Part shown: in pieces, positions 46,920 through 59,104 of the stretch | Position numbering within the stretch: position 1 is the first letter of the stretch | How the letters are laid out: each line of letters opens with the position of its first letter | From: Zarea fungicola | Taxonomy: Eukaryota; Ascomycota; Sordariomycetes; Hypocreales; Cordycipitaceae | Direction of reading: 5' to 3' | Length of the DNA stretch: 64,000 bases | Assembly (NCBI GenBank): GCA_900169235.1 | Contig: FWCC01000251.1 | Location: 1-64,000 of the forward strand | Translations under genes and position numbers: made by a program | Notes under the pieces: generated by a model | The model's input: only the letters and a program-made list of their open reading frames with translations | Told to the model about the DNA's origin: nothing | Database searches by the model: none

Positions 46920-48118
46920 ATGAGGGCTCGTTATAAATGGTCCGGCGGCACTGGACTTGTCGCTTTGGGCGACGATGCATCACTGAGAGATGTAGTTGAG
47001 GAGCTGAAAAAGAAAACTCTACTGTCTGATTTCGATATTAAATTTGGCCCACCAGCTGCCATGAAAACAGTAGACATGATGGAAATGGATCAGCCGGCGA
47101 AGCTCCTTGGCCTTCATGGAGAGACACTAACTATTGTTCCGAATGATGTGCGGCCACTGCCAATCGCGGTGCACTCTGGCGTTGGCAGCTGCCCACTGCA
47201 GCGCTTGGGGCGACAGAACGCCGAACCGCAAGACGTCAATGTGCCCTGGGGGGAACGGGACGGAACTCTCTGCAAGTCAATGCTTCCTGTTGTACTGTCT
47301 ACGCCTATTAATCGTGAAATAGTGCTGCGTGTGATGCCGAGCGACAATAGCTGCTTATTTACAGCGTTTGGGGGTGCTCTACCGCAGCAAGTACCCCCGT
47401 CGAGGCTACGAGGGATGATGGCTGATTATATCCAACAACACCTCGATGTCTACTCGGAAGCCATCTTGGGTATCTCGCCGGACCAGTACTGTCGAAGCAT
47501 TGTTGATCCAGACAGGTGGGGCGGAGGCATCGAGCTGAGTATTCTTTCTTCTATTTTCGATATTAAGATCTGCACTTACGATGTTGAAGTTGGTTCATCT
47601 TATTGACCATATAGTGGGAAATGGAAACTAACCAAATACAGACGCGGAACCTTATCTCGTTTGGTGAAGGAAAGCGAGACCTGTGCGTCCTTGTTTATTC
47701 TGGCATTCACTATGACAGAATTGCCTTCAGCTATTCAGAACACCCATACAATGAACCGACGTTGCCCCCGGAAATGGACCGTACGACATGGCCAGTGGAG
47801 GATGAAGAGATTTTAGTGAAAGCCAAGGAGCTGGTAGAAAGGCTTCATGCGGCGCACTACTTTACAAACATGGATGGGCTTGTTTTAAAATGTGACGTTG
47901 CTGGCTGTGGTTGGATCGGGTCGGGGCAGGCCGAAGGCCAGCGACATGCTGAGCAGACAGGGCACACTCAATTGAGCGAAATAGTCGATTCGGATGCAGA
48001 TACTGTTCGAAAATGTAATATCAAGGGCTGTGAGTTCATAGGCCAGGGTGAGACAGCTGCGAGGCAGCATTCACAGGATACTGGCCATAAAGCATATTCT
48101 GTTATCGAGGATTGGTAG
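46920..48118 (+). CDS. OTU1: OTU-family deubiquitinase Otu1 (YOD1)
   Basis: Two exons (46920-47588 and 47642-48118) give 381 residues. An N-terminal UBX-like fold (MRARYKWSGGTG to LTIVPND) is followed by the OTU domain with D-N-S-C in VMPSDNSCLFTAF (Cys 145), ADYIQQHLDVYSEAILG, SILSSIFDIKICTYDVE and GIHYDRIAF as the His region. The C-terminus has two Cys2His2-like units (CDVAGCGWIG...H...H and CNIKGCEFIG...H...H). Yeast Otu1 works with Cdc48 in ER-associated degradation. Two zinc units rather than one may be a duplication. The intron has donor gttggt and branch aactaac. Its stop is 107 nt from that of the EI24-like gene. Confidence 0.94.
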
Positions 48119-48225
48119 CCTTGCTTTTTTTCTCCTATTGAACCAAGAAACAGCAGTCGTTATTCTATTTATTCAATGTAACTTTGGCTAATCTGGTTGG
48201 CAAGGTGAGCACACCAGGTCGTATA

Positions 48226-49538
48226 CTATTTGTTCTCAGTCGTTGAGAAAGGTTGAGCGTTGAAGCTATCCAGTTTTGCCAAGGATGAGCTCAGTATTTC
48301 ATGTTTGTTTCTCCATATCTGCTGGCTCTGAGCGTATTCCCGAGCTTCCGACACTGGAGGCGGCGGGTCGGTAATTTTTGTTACCAAATACGCCGTGGAA
48401 GCTTCCGCAATTCCGTATATCAAGACGCCGACGAGTGGGACACGAGTGAGGACGTAGAACCCAAGACCGAAACCGAAAAGAACCCCTTCACGGTTTCTGA
48501 ACCAGTTACGCTTCTCATCCTTGGTAAAATGCACGCGCGTAAAATAAGGTACCAGTAATTCGCGCATTAAGCTCCGAGACGAAAAATAGGTCTGCAAGAA
48601 AATGACGAGATATTTCCGTGGCAGGAAAACGCCCGAACCAAATATGACAATCGCGGGTCCGGTTCCAACGGCGTTCTTGAATGTATAGAAGCTGGCAGCA
48701 GGGAGCACAAACTTCCCAACAATAGGAAGGTGAGACAACACGAATATCGCTGTAGATATCAACGCTTTTCGACCGAACCGGCTGAGAAACGCATAAACCG
48801 CCCCCCAAGAGTCTGTTCTTTTGGGGTTTAGACTTGTAACCCCTCGGTATTGACTGAAATTTGGATAGTAGAGGCCACGAAGTTGATTTTTGTCATCATT
48901 TTTGTGTTTTTGGGTGTACGTCAGGTCAACCCAGCACAGTGATTGCATGAAACTAACTTATAAGTAATTCAACACAACACAAATAGGAGGACGGCGGTTC
49001 ACATACAGTTCGTCTAAAGTTGGTACGATGTAACGCATGAGAGCCATGAGGAAGAATGGGATCTGGAGTACGTATTCCGCCATGAAGTCAAGACCGTTAA
49101 TCACAGACTCATCCCAGGTTACAGACTCCAATGACACAAAGCAAGACGTGACCCAGATTGCGAATTTGACAACGGCAATCTAGTCAGGGGCATTAGCTGA
49201 GGCATGCATGGCTTACACAAAACATACCGGTACAGACACGATAAGCCGTATCGCAATGCCAATGACCACGGCATAGGCAGCCTGCTTGTAGTGGTCACTG
49301 GTAAACATGGCCGGGTTCTGAAGTGCTCGATGAGCTTAGGTAGCCGATTAGCGATTGAATTATTGCGGAACTGAAGTAGCGACAGCTGAACAAAGTGGTT
49401 CGTACCTCCAACTAATGTGAGCTGCATGCCCCGAAGCACCGCATTTATGTCGAAATTCGACACGTCAAGGAGGCCGCTAGGCTTCTTGCGCGGCTCATGT
49501 TGCACAATTTTCGGCGGGAAACCTGGCTCTGGAGCCAT
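48226..49538 (-). CDS. EI24-domain multispanning membrane protein (Rrt8/Lds-like)
   Basis: Four exons (49406-49538, 49228-49334, 49007-49179, 48226-48952) give 379 residues with several hydrophobic helices. The start is MAPEPGFPPKIVQHEPRKKP. The conserved part begins GAHRALQNPAMFTSDHYKQ and includes YYPNFSQYRGVTSL, FGRKALISTAIFVLSHLPIVG, FGSGVFLPRKYLVIFLQTYF, REGVLFGFGLGFYVLTRVPL and ASTAYLVTKITDP. It resembles fungal proteins related to yeast Rrt8/Lds1/Lds2, which sit on lipid droplets and in spore walls and carry an EI24 domain. The molecular function is not known. Intron 1 (71 nt) is placed on an aag acceptor, which gives the conserved GAHRALQNP. Confidence 0.82.
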
Positions 49539-50158
49539 GTTGCCAATTTTTCAAGCTAGATGATCGAGTACCTGAATATATTTGAGCAAGTTCGAGTTTA
49601 TTCTGGAAGGTGTCTTGTGAAATTGCCAGAATCTTGTTAGCCGTTAAATTGGAGTGCGAGGTCTCCCGTCGCTAGATCTGGGCTAGGTGTAGGCAGGCCA
49701 CCCACCCACTCTATCTGCAGCAGGCTCGGCGCTTCTACCATGAAACGACCGACTATTACTACGATATTTCAAGGTCAGCGTTGCTGTTCTGTGGAAATAG
49801 GGAGGATATATACAGAGCTGTTTGGACCTCTCAAAAGGTCAGGTCCCTGACAATTGCAGCTGCTCATTGACTACCCGTCGAGTGTATGCCCACGTTTCCT
49901 GGCGACAAGACAGATGACTAATGTCTTGGACCCTGACAATAGGTAATAATAAAGAACGGCGTTCTCTGATAAACCAGCCTGCAAGCCAAGCTGAGTGGGA
50001 ACTCGTCCCTTTGCTTCTGCTGCCGCCTCCAGGCAGTTTTTGACAGATACATGAGATACACTTGTTAGGATCTGAGCTGTTTCTTCTCTTCTTGTAGTCA
50101 TTACGCTCCATGAAGCTCTACACCGTTCTTTGCCGGCAGAGGCCTATTCGCGGAGTCA
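49539..50158. promoter_or_regulatory. Divergent promoter region of the EI24-like gene and INP1
   Basis: 620 bp; no gene is supported and no element can be assigned. Confidence 0.5.
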
Positions 50159-51754
50159 ATGACATCACCCAAGCACCCACAGCTCCAGCAGCGGCGAGTC
50201 GCGACAGCGCCAACCCTGCTACAGCCGTCATCTAAAGTACCTGCGCATAATACTCGAGAGGAGGCCGACACAATATTCCACCATGCCAATGCAAAGGTTG
50301 TATCACTTGTTGCTGTGAGCAAGCAGACATTCAACCATGGCAGCCGCAGTCAAGACGCCGTTGGACCATGGCAATCCCATTTTGAGAGAACAATTGCAAT
50401 TGGTTTGGCCTCATAATCTTGAACGTTCAATTTTACGCACTAACAATGCTGCGAGTAGGTGCCATTCGGCTTTATCGAGCACCTGGCTCGGTTGTATTTC
50501 TGAGCTGTGGAAGTGCACTCCAGCCGATATTTCCGAAGAGCCAATGCTGGTGCATGGAGGACGATGGCAGCAAGTTCATCCTCCAAATCAGGCCCCCAAG
50601 CTACTGGCGAATTGAGCTTGCGGCTCCGTATTTGTCTGATGACGGGAGCAGCAACACCCTTCATAGCTGTCTCTCTTCCGTTCTTCTACTTGACAAAACT
50701 CCGTGTCCCTTCAAGGAGTCCGTGCCGATATCACTACGGCCGGAGCCGCTCTCTGTAGGGAAAAGACGGCCCTGGAGGCCATTGCGCAGCTACCCTTCGG
50801 GGCCGATACTGGCAGGAGAGGCAGAGGATGTTTTCGATGCAGATGTACAGAATTTGAGAAACAATGCCTGGATCGAGGAGCTCTCAATAGAGCACCAAGT
50901 TGAAGGGAGGCCAGTCCGGGGGGGGATCTCGAATGGACTCCAATTTCACAAAACTGTAAGCAATTCCATAAGGGAAATCCCAGACCTACAAGATAACGAG
51001 GACACTGGCCTGCGACCATCGCTGGAAGAGCAGAAGGCATTGGTGTCTTGCCATCTCCAAGACACGTCCCCTGTGGATGGATCATTTCGTGCAGAATTTA
51101 CAATTGTCAATTACCATGGTACGAGGGGACCCATGGACAGTCAGCTAGCTGTTCGGGCCATCCCAAAACGCCGAAGTAGTACATCCACCATTTGAGCAAT
51201 GTCCAAACACGTCTGGCCTAGATATGCCTCAGGCTATTATCAAGAAGTCGTCAGACGAAAAACGAGCATTGCGACGACGTCATACTACTGCCTTAGAGTG
51301 GCTTGATACTGAGACAGACCCCGTAATCCAACCGCCGACCATCCTTCAAGGACCTATAAGGGCTTGGAAACCTACTCGGGATCTGGCAAAGACGAAAGCA
51401 GAAACGCGTACGACAGCCAATCAGATAATTACAACCAGCGCTATCGAAGGTGGTCACGACCATTATGCAAGGCCAGGAGATGAGCCGGAATTACGGTTAG
51501 GACGAAAGCATTTTGGTGCCAGGATCAGCTACCCAGACGAGCCGCAGTCATCCGGAGCTTCCCCGGACGCAGGAACAGAACTGTTGCACATGGACATTAT
51601 CTTAAAGACAATACTTTTGTTAACGTATGCGATCTGTGGTATAGGTGTTGTGGCATGGAAAGCGGCGAAGAGGGTAATTAAGGGCGTGTGCGAGGCTGGG
51701 AAACGGAAGCCCGAGTCGTTAGGCCCTGGGGGGCCCAGAGGGAATCTGTATTAA
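50159..51754 (+). CDS. INP1: Peroxisome inheritance protein Inp1
   Basis: Exon 1 (50159-50402) ends in SHFERTIAIG and joins across a 56-nt intron (branch cactaac) to exon 2 from 50459, AIRLYRAPGSVVFLSCG. That is the Inp1 domain, with ALQPIFPKSQCWCMEDD, KFILQIRPPSYWRIEL and CPFKESV. The frame then closes at 51195, while a second frame continues to 51754. A 58-nt intron at 51119-51176 (gtacga to aag) joins them and gives 493 residues; this splice is tentative. The C-terminal part has KKSSDEKRALRRRH and a hydrophobic helix at about 440-463. Inp1 tethers peroxisomes to the mother-cell cortex by binding Pex3. The membrane helix is not a yeast Inp1 feature, and in filamentous fungi the protein may be anchored. 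Confidence 0.85.
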
Positions 51755-53133
51755 ATAGACCTGAAGTGGATAACAGTACAGACAGACGATTGCTTATTTT
51801 TGGGTACGTACAGTGAGTAGGTTGGCAGGAACACGATCGTCACTGGATAGGCGACTGCATTCTAGGAGTGTCAGTCAGTGTGGATAGAAAATGGTGAGAG
51901 AAAATAAAGCTTTTTTATTCCCTTATTTCTTCTACAAAAAAGGAATTGGTGGAGGATGGGGAAGACGTGAACAGCACAGAGAGAGTAAACAGCTAGAAAA
52001 ATTTAATGGATTAAGTTTAGCTGAGAATAAAAGGTACGTGTAGTTCAATTTAAAAAAATGTTAGCTCTTTACATATGCATATCAGTTTTTGTTTAAAAAG
52101 GGTTGTTTTATATAATATGTGGGAGAGGTCAACAATCCTAGAGAAATGGTACAAAAGAAAACAAGGCTGGACAAACTTGCCTTCACCAGATATAAAAAAA
52201 AAAACTACTGTTATAAAACTCTTACGAGTCCTACTCTTTTAATTTAGTATTGATAAGTTGGAATCTCTTCTTCTCCTCTGTTGAGTCTTTTTTCTTTCTT
52301 TATGGATTGTCTTAGCCCATGTCGCGAGGAGTTAAGCAAAAAAAAAAAAAAAGTATTCTGATATCAAGTTTAGTTCCTCCCGCAAACCAAAATGAAAATA
52401 CAAGTAAAGCTTTGCTCCATTTATTTATTAACCAAACTAGTAATAATCAATTAGGGGCCTATTTAAAAGAATTAGGTTATAGAGTAATACTAAATACTGT
52501 AAGGGTAGATAGGTATATCTAGCTATGTAAAATTTCATAATAATAAAAAAACATTCCATAAAAAACTTAGCCGCCTCATAGAACCAAAAAAAAAACCCCA
52601 AACACGCAGGGTCATAATCTTATTGTCTATGCTACCTACCAGTTACACCGCGTCTGAATAGTTTCTATTCTTGGTTCCAAACGAGAGGGCAGCTATTTAC
52701 ACCACAGTAGTAGCAGTCGTCAATGACTAATAACATAAGTCACACGTCAAGCTTTAGCTCCTCTACCCATGGGTCCGAATCTTTCCAGGCTTTTGTGAGG
52801 CTAAACCTGGAATAGATTGAGCTGGCAATAAGTACTTCCCAGTCCGAAAGTCGTGGCGCTCAGGATCGCTGCTGCTCTACCTCTTACTTGGGTTGGTGGC
52901 AGTGTGGGGCCAAGGTGCTCGCTGCTCTGTGGCGGCGCACCGGACCCTTTGTAACTTTTCTACCACAGCACAATGAGTACTTTCTACTGAGGTACCCGGC
53001 GAGCCTGTCCCCAAGCACAATTCCTTAACTTTTCTAATTTAGAAGTACATTGCAAAAAAAAAAATTATATTATACATGCAACTAGAGATCTAAGGCGTAT
53101 TTTTCTAGAAAGATGATGGATGCGGTTATGGTT
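51755..53133. other. AT-rich, gene-empty island (1.4 kb)
   Basis: From about 51890 to 52620 the sequence is very AT-rich, with A and T runs (for example 52338-52352) and mostly TA dinucleotide context, unlike the flanking genes. One open frame (52319-52522) has no recognisable motif. From about 52620 to 53030 the GC level rises without coding signal. It may be an old RIP-mutated repeat, but no element could be identified. Confidence 0.55.
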
Positions 53134-54609
53134 TTACAAAAGCATGCGGCGAGGATCCTCGACGTACTCCTTGATCTTGACAAGGAACTGCACGGCTTCG
53201 CGGCCATCAAGCAGGCGATGATCATATGTCAGCGCAAGATACATCATTGGTCGGATCTCAATTTTGCCGTTGACCACAACTGGGCGTTCCTTTATTGCGT
53301 GCAGGCCCAGAACAGCTGTCTGCGGGAGGTTGATGATAGGAGTTCCCATGAGCGAGCCGAAAACCCCGCCGTTGCTGATTGTAAAGGTTCCGCCCGCCAT
53401 GTCCTCGATTGTTAGCTTACCGTCACGAGCCTATTTTCTACTTTGTCAGCTTTCCACTCAACTGCCATATTTTTAAGTTATTGGCACTGACCTTCTTTCC
53501 CATGTCAGCGATGGCACTCTCAACGCCAATCATATCCAGTGATTCAACATTGCGAACAACAGGTGTAACAAGACCCTTCTCAGTGGCGACTGCGACACTG
53601 ATATCGACATAATCGCGATAGACGATCGTATCGCCACCATTCAGGCCTTCAATTGAGGCGTTGACGGCCGGCAGGTCTCGCATAGCAAGCACAGACGCCC
53701 GGGCGAAAGCGCTCATGAAGCCGAGTTTGACGCCAGTTTTCTTGAGCACGTCATCCTTGTACAGCTTGCGGAAGTCCATGATGTTGGACATATCAACTTC
53801 GTTGAACGTTGTGAGGGATGCGGCCGTATTTTGAGATTGCTTAAGACGCTCGGCGATACGCAGGCGCATGCGATTCATTTTGACCTAAACGGGCGGGGGT
53901 CAGCACTGCCAGACAGTGGACACTCAGGCTCCCAACAACTTACACGTCGTTCTTCTCGGCTACCTAGACTGGGTCCAGTGCTGGTGGCCTGAGCGGTTGA
54001 CGGTGAAGAATCCTTCTTCTCAGCCGGAGGACGCTGAGGAGCTGCTGCAGGAGCACTCTCGGCTTGCGGCTGTTTGGTCTCCTGCTTCATTTCTTGCTTT
54101 GAGTCGGCCTGCTTCTGCTCCTGAGAAGCTTCCCCTACTGCCTTGTCCTCAGATTTCGGTGCAGAGTCGGTCTTGGGCGCTGGTGAGCCGCCAGACTCAA
54201 TGCGGACGAGGTCTTGTCCGACAGTGACAGTATCTTCTTCATTAACGAAGAACTCCTTGATAGTACCCGCCTCGGTGGCGTTAACAGCAACATCGATCTA
54301 TAAGCAGGCAGTTAGCAGATGCAGACGCCTGCGTTGCGAGCAGAGGCTAGGCAGTACCTTGTCAGTCTCAATGGTCGCTATTTCTTCATCCAGTTCAACA
54401 TAGTCACCAATGCTCTTGGTAAACTGTTTCAAGGTACCTTCAGAGATTGACTCTGCCATCTGTGGTACTTGGACAATCTTGTCCGCGTAGCTACGAACAT
54501 TCTGCATCATGCTGGGAAGCAGCACTGCAATTGGCTGGACAGAGCGACGCTGACGAAGCTGGCACATCGGTGCCATTCGCACCGCGGTGGCTAAGCGACG
54601 CGACAACAT
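53134..54609 (-). CDS. KGD2: Dihydrolipoamide succinyltransferase, E2 of 2-oxoglutarate dehydrogenase
   Basis: Four exons (54358-54609, 53944-54297, 53492-53884, 53134-53430) give 431 residues. An Arg-rich mitochondrial presequence (about 1-40) precedes [14 protein letters not shown], the lipoyl domain with the lipoylated Lys at residue 84 (EIATIETDK). A long Ala/Pro/Lys/Gln hinge follows; no clear E3-binding domain is present, as expected for this E2. The catalytic domain runs from [18 protein letters not shown] to [10 protein letters not shown] at the C-terminus. It transfers succinyl to CoA in the TCA cycle. A glycine-rich [20 protein letters not shown] motif is typical. It starts 663 bp from NDUFB9 in divergent orientation. 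Confidence 0.97.
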
Positions 54610-55272
54610 TGTTTGAGATGCAAAGATCCGTCTTTGACAGAGCTATAGAGTTTAATATGACCCGAATTGGTCGCGACTTTGTAGTGTGACGCAAAGGAGG
54701 TATCGGCCTCCTTAGCTCAAGGTTTGAGAGAAAAAGCTACGTCACGTGAGAACAGTCTTACACTGGTACCGGTGCCCGCCTGAAATCGGGTGAGATCGAG
54801 TTCCGTTAGAAAGAACGGCAGGATGTTTGGTACGCCTAGAATTTGCAAAGAATATGTCTTTATCTGTTTAGATTTTTTTTTCTGCCTCTATTCGTGGTAT
54901 CTGGATGTATGTATTTAGTCCAGTTCAACCGAATTATTCACAAAGCAGCCTTGAGCCATTCGTTCTCAACGTCCCTGAAGCCTCCTTCAGAACGCCACAC
55001 AAAGTGTGGCGCTCCGACAGAAATTCCGCTGTTTGAAAAGCGGCCAGGCCACAAGGCGACCAACGAATGAGAGGTCCTCTCTTGGACTCTACTAACTGCA
55101 ACAACCATCAATTATCACGGACGGAGCTTGCCTTGACCACAGCTTCAGCCTGTGGTTGCACGTCATTAGGTGGCATAATTGGCGGTTAAGCAAGCCAATT
55201 GTAGCTCTGTTTGGTACAAAAAGACCGCGCTACTCCTCAGAATTCACAAGGCCTACCTTGAAAACAACAAAC
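54610..55272. promoter_or_regulatory. Divergent promoter region of KGD2 and the NDUFB9-like gene
   Basis: 663 bp between two mitochondrial genes that point away from each other. A shared promoter for co-expression is possible but not shown by any element. Confidence 0.5.
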
Positions 55273-55806
55273 ATGTCCACGCGACAAGCAGCACTGTTCG
55301 TACTCGACTGAAGATGGTTCAAGCCGCATGCATCACTTACCAACAGACTTTTACGAGCTAGTTCCCTATATCGCAGGTCCCTGCGCCTTGCGCTCGACTG
55401 GGCCGTACAGCGTCAATTATGGCGCGGTCAAGCCCTTTATATTCGATCGTTATTCGAGGCCAATCGCCATGTCACTGATCCGAGGCAAAAACGAGTTCGT
55501 CTGATGCATGATATTTCCTGTGACAGAGCACGATTCTAAACCAAACCAGGCACTGCTATCGGAGACTGAAAAGCTGCTAAATGGCTGGAAACATCCCGAT
55601 CCATACGTTCCACCCACAGCTCCTGGAGGTACGATTTGGATAGATGGCAATTGAACGCGGAAATCAATATATGCTAACTTCACAGGTTCAAAATATGAGC
55701 GAAACTTGCCATCTCCGGTCCTCGATCGTAAGTATAACTGTCAACAATAAAACGAACAATCTCGCTAACAAACGCAGCGCCGCCACATTCAGCAAGTGGC
55801 CATTGA
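55273..55806 (+). CDS. Complex I LYR-motif subunit, NDUFB9-like
   Basis: This small gene is hidden by its introns. Five exons (55273-55295, 55347-55494, 55550-55628, 55686-55727, 55778-55806) join in frame to 106 residues. The start is MSTRQAALLLRASSLYRRSL, with the LYR tripeptide at residues 15-17. It continues LALDWAVQRQLWRGQALYIR, SLFEANRHVTDPRQKR, ETEKLLNGWKHPDPYVPP and GGSKYERNLPSPVLD. NDUFB9-type proteins bind acyl carrier protein through the LYR motif in the membrane arm of complex I. Introns 1 and 2 both use donor gttcgt. It gives a second complex I gene in the window and lies beside KGD2. The length matches the fungal subunit. Confidence 0.85.
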
Positions 55807-56785
<979 letters not shown>

Positions 56786-58293
56786 TTTGATTGATTTTGA
56801 AAAGGGGGGTTTGTAATTGGGAGATATGCGTGGAATAGTCAAGCAAGGCGGCACTATGTGGTGCGAGGTTAGATGATTTGCAGAGTAGATAATTGACTGT
56901 GTGCAGCAGGTTGGCGGGGGGGCGTGGAGGTTAAGTACTTTTTGGCGCGTTAGCTACGTGACCTGGGATCAGCCACGCCAAAAAAAGTAGCCACATTGTC
57001 AAAGACACATTAGTCCTAAATAGGAAAATAAGCATAGAAAAGATAAACATCCCTCACTGGGCTACAAGATTGTCTTGTTTGCACAGTAATCTGCCCTTGC
57101 CAATAAATTGAGCAGCTCCTCCCCTCGCGCGGACGCTATTGATCAAACCCCCTACAAGTTTCTTCGAGATAACGACAGTGCTCTGCGTCAGCACGCGTTG
57201 TTGCTCTTTGTGTTTTTCACTTACCTGATTGTATCACTATCAACCTAGATCACTCAACGTGCTTGATTTAGTATCCAATATTGATGGACGGCAAGACTTC
57301 GCTCCTTTTGACTGTTCCGAGTTCTTTTTCCTTTTTCTGTCTATCTAGGTAGCTGGTAGGATTTATGCGGTACGTTTCTTGAGGAAGCAGTACTCTGAGG
57401 TTGAGTCGGACCTGTAGATCAGTGTCCCAGTTCAGCCATGTAACAAGTTTGTCCATGGATTGTTACCGTTAAGTCGTGCCTACGTAGACGAAGAATTTTA
57501 CTTGATTGATGAGTATTGGATACTCCACTTGAGTATAGTGTACCAACTACACATTAACCAGTTATCAGCGGATAGCTTTAATAAACATGCCGAATAGGTA
57601 GACTATTGCGCCAATGTTTGAACTACATCTTCAACAGAACGGAGTCAACCGCCCTTGACGCGAAATAACTAATACTTGGCGCGCAGAGGGCTAGGCACTA
57701 TTGGGCAGCCGGCAAACTACGGGCACTGAAACTAAATACAAATAATAATTTTACACACAACTGCAGCTCAGATCTAACGGCGGCGATAGAGCGCGATCGC
57801 TCCCTGAATGTCTGCTCCATCGAAAAGGGCTTAAAGAAAAGGCGGGTGAGAGAAAGCTGCTCAGAGAACTCAAGGCGGAGAACATGGGCCTCCAATCAGA
57901 AAACGGGCAGACAAAAACAAAACAGAAAAACGCGCTACAGGGATTACTAGGCTCAAAATCACCAGCCAGAACGCGGCATCAGAGGTAGTAGCAGAGTGTG
58001 GGGCCTGCTGGTAAATTGGGCCAACCAAATTTCAGTCCACGCCAGCGGCCCTGGTCCTTAGCCACCTGATTCAGTTAATCACTACTGCAACTCTATGCTC
58101 TCCAGAGCAATCAGTAACCTGGGACCACTACGCGGCACCCAGCTACAAAAACCCAGCCCGCCCCCCCAACCGTTCTTCCTCCGCCATCAACTCTCGCCAT
58201 CATCCGCTGTCTAACTCGTGCCTCTGACCACAGTCAACCAATCTATTCTCAAGTTCTAATACTTACGCATTCTTCCCACCTAATACCACCAAA
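56786..58293. promoter_or_regulatory. Shared bidirectional histone H2A/H2B promoter region (1.5 kb)
   Basis: H2A and H2B point away from each other across 1,508 bp, the classic paired arrangement for balanced histone supply. Near H2B there is a C-rich stretch (about 58156-58192) and cca-containing boxes (ccaaccaaat near 58021, caaccaatc near 58237); these are typical of fungal promoters but not proven elements. An H2A-proximal GC-rich stretch lies at about 56905-56950. No gene is supported inside. Confidence 0.7.
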
Positions 58294-58819
<526 letters not shown>

Positions 58820-59104
58820 TTTTTGTGCGGGCTATTGCTGGTTTTCTGTTTCGGTGTCATTTGAATTTTATTTTATGCGTGGCATCAGGGCCTCATAACT
58901 TGAGGATCTGTGGACTGAAGATAGTCCTGCCGTTGGGTTTCTTAATGCGTTACGGATGGTTTGCTTTATTGGGGGCAATGTCTTCACGGTCAACGGGGTT
59001 TCGCGGTTGTACAATAAATATCGAGAATAGGGTCTCGAGGCAATGAATTCGTGCACATGATCATTTCAAATTCTAATTTCTTTTGTGACCAGATGGATTC
59101 GATC

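Noticed and set aside
50337..50615. Start of INP1 at an ATG near 50337 in another frame
   Set aside because: That frame gives no Inp1 features; the frame from 50159 leads by a well-formed intron into the conserved Inp1 domain.
52319..52522. 67-codon Lys-rich frame in the AT-rich island
   Set aside because: Driven by an A run and AT bias; no recognisable domain.
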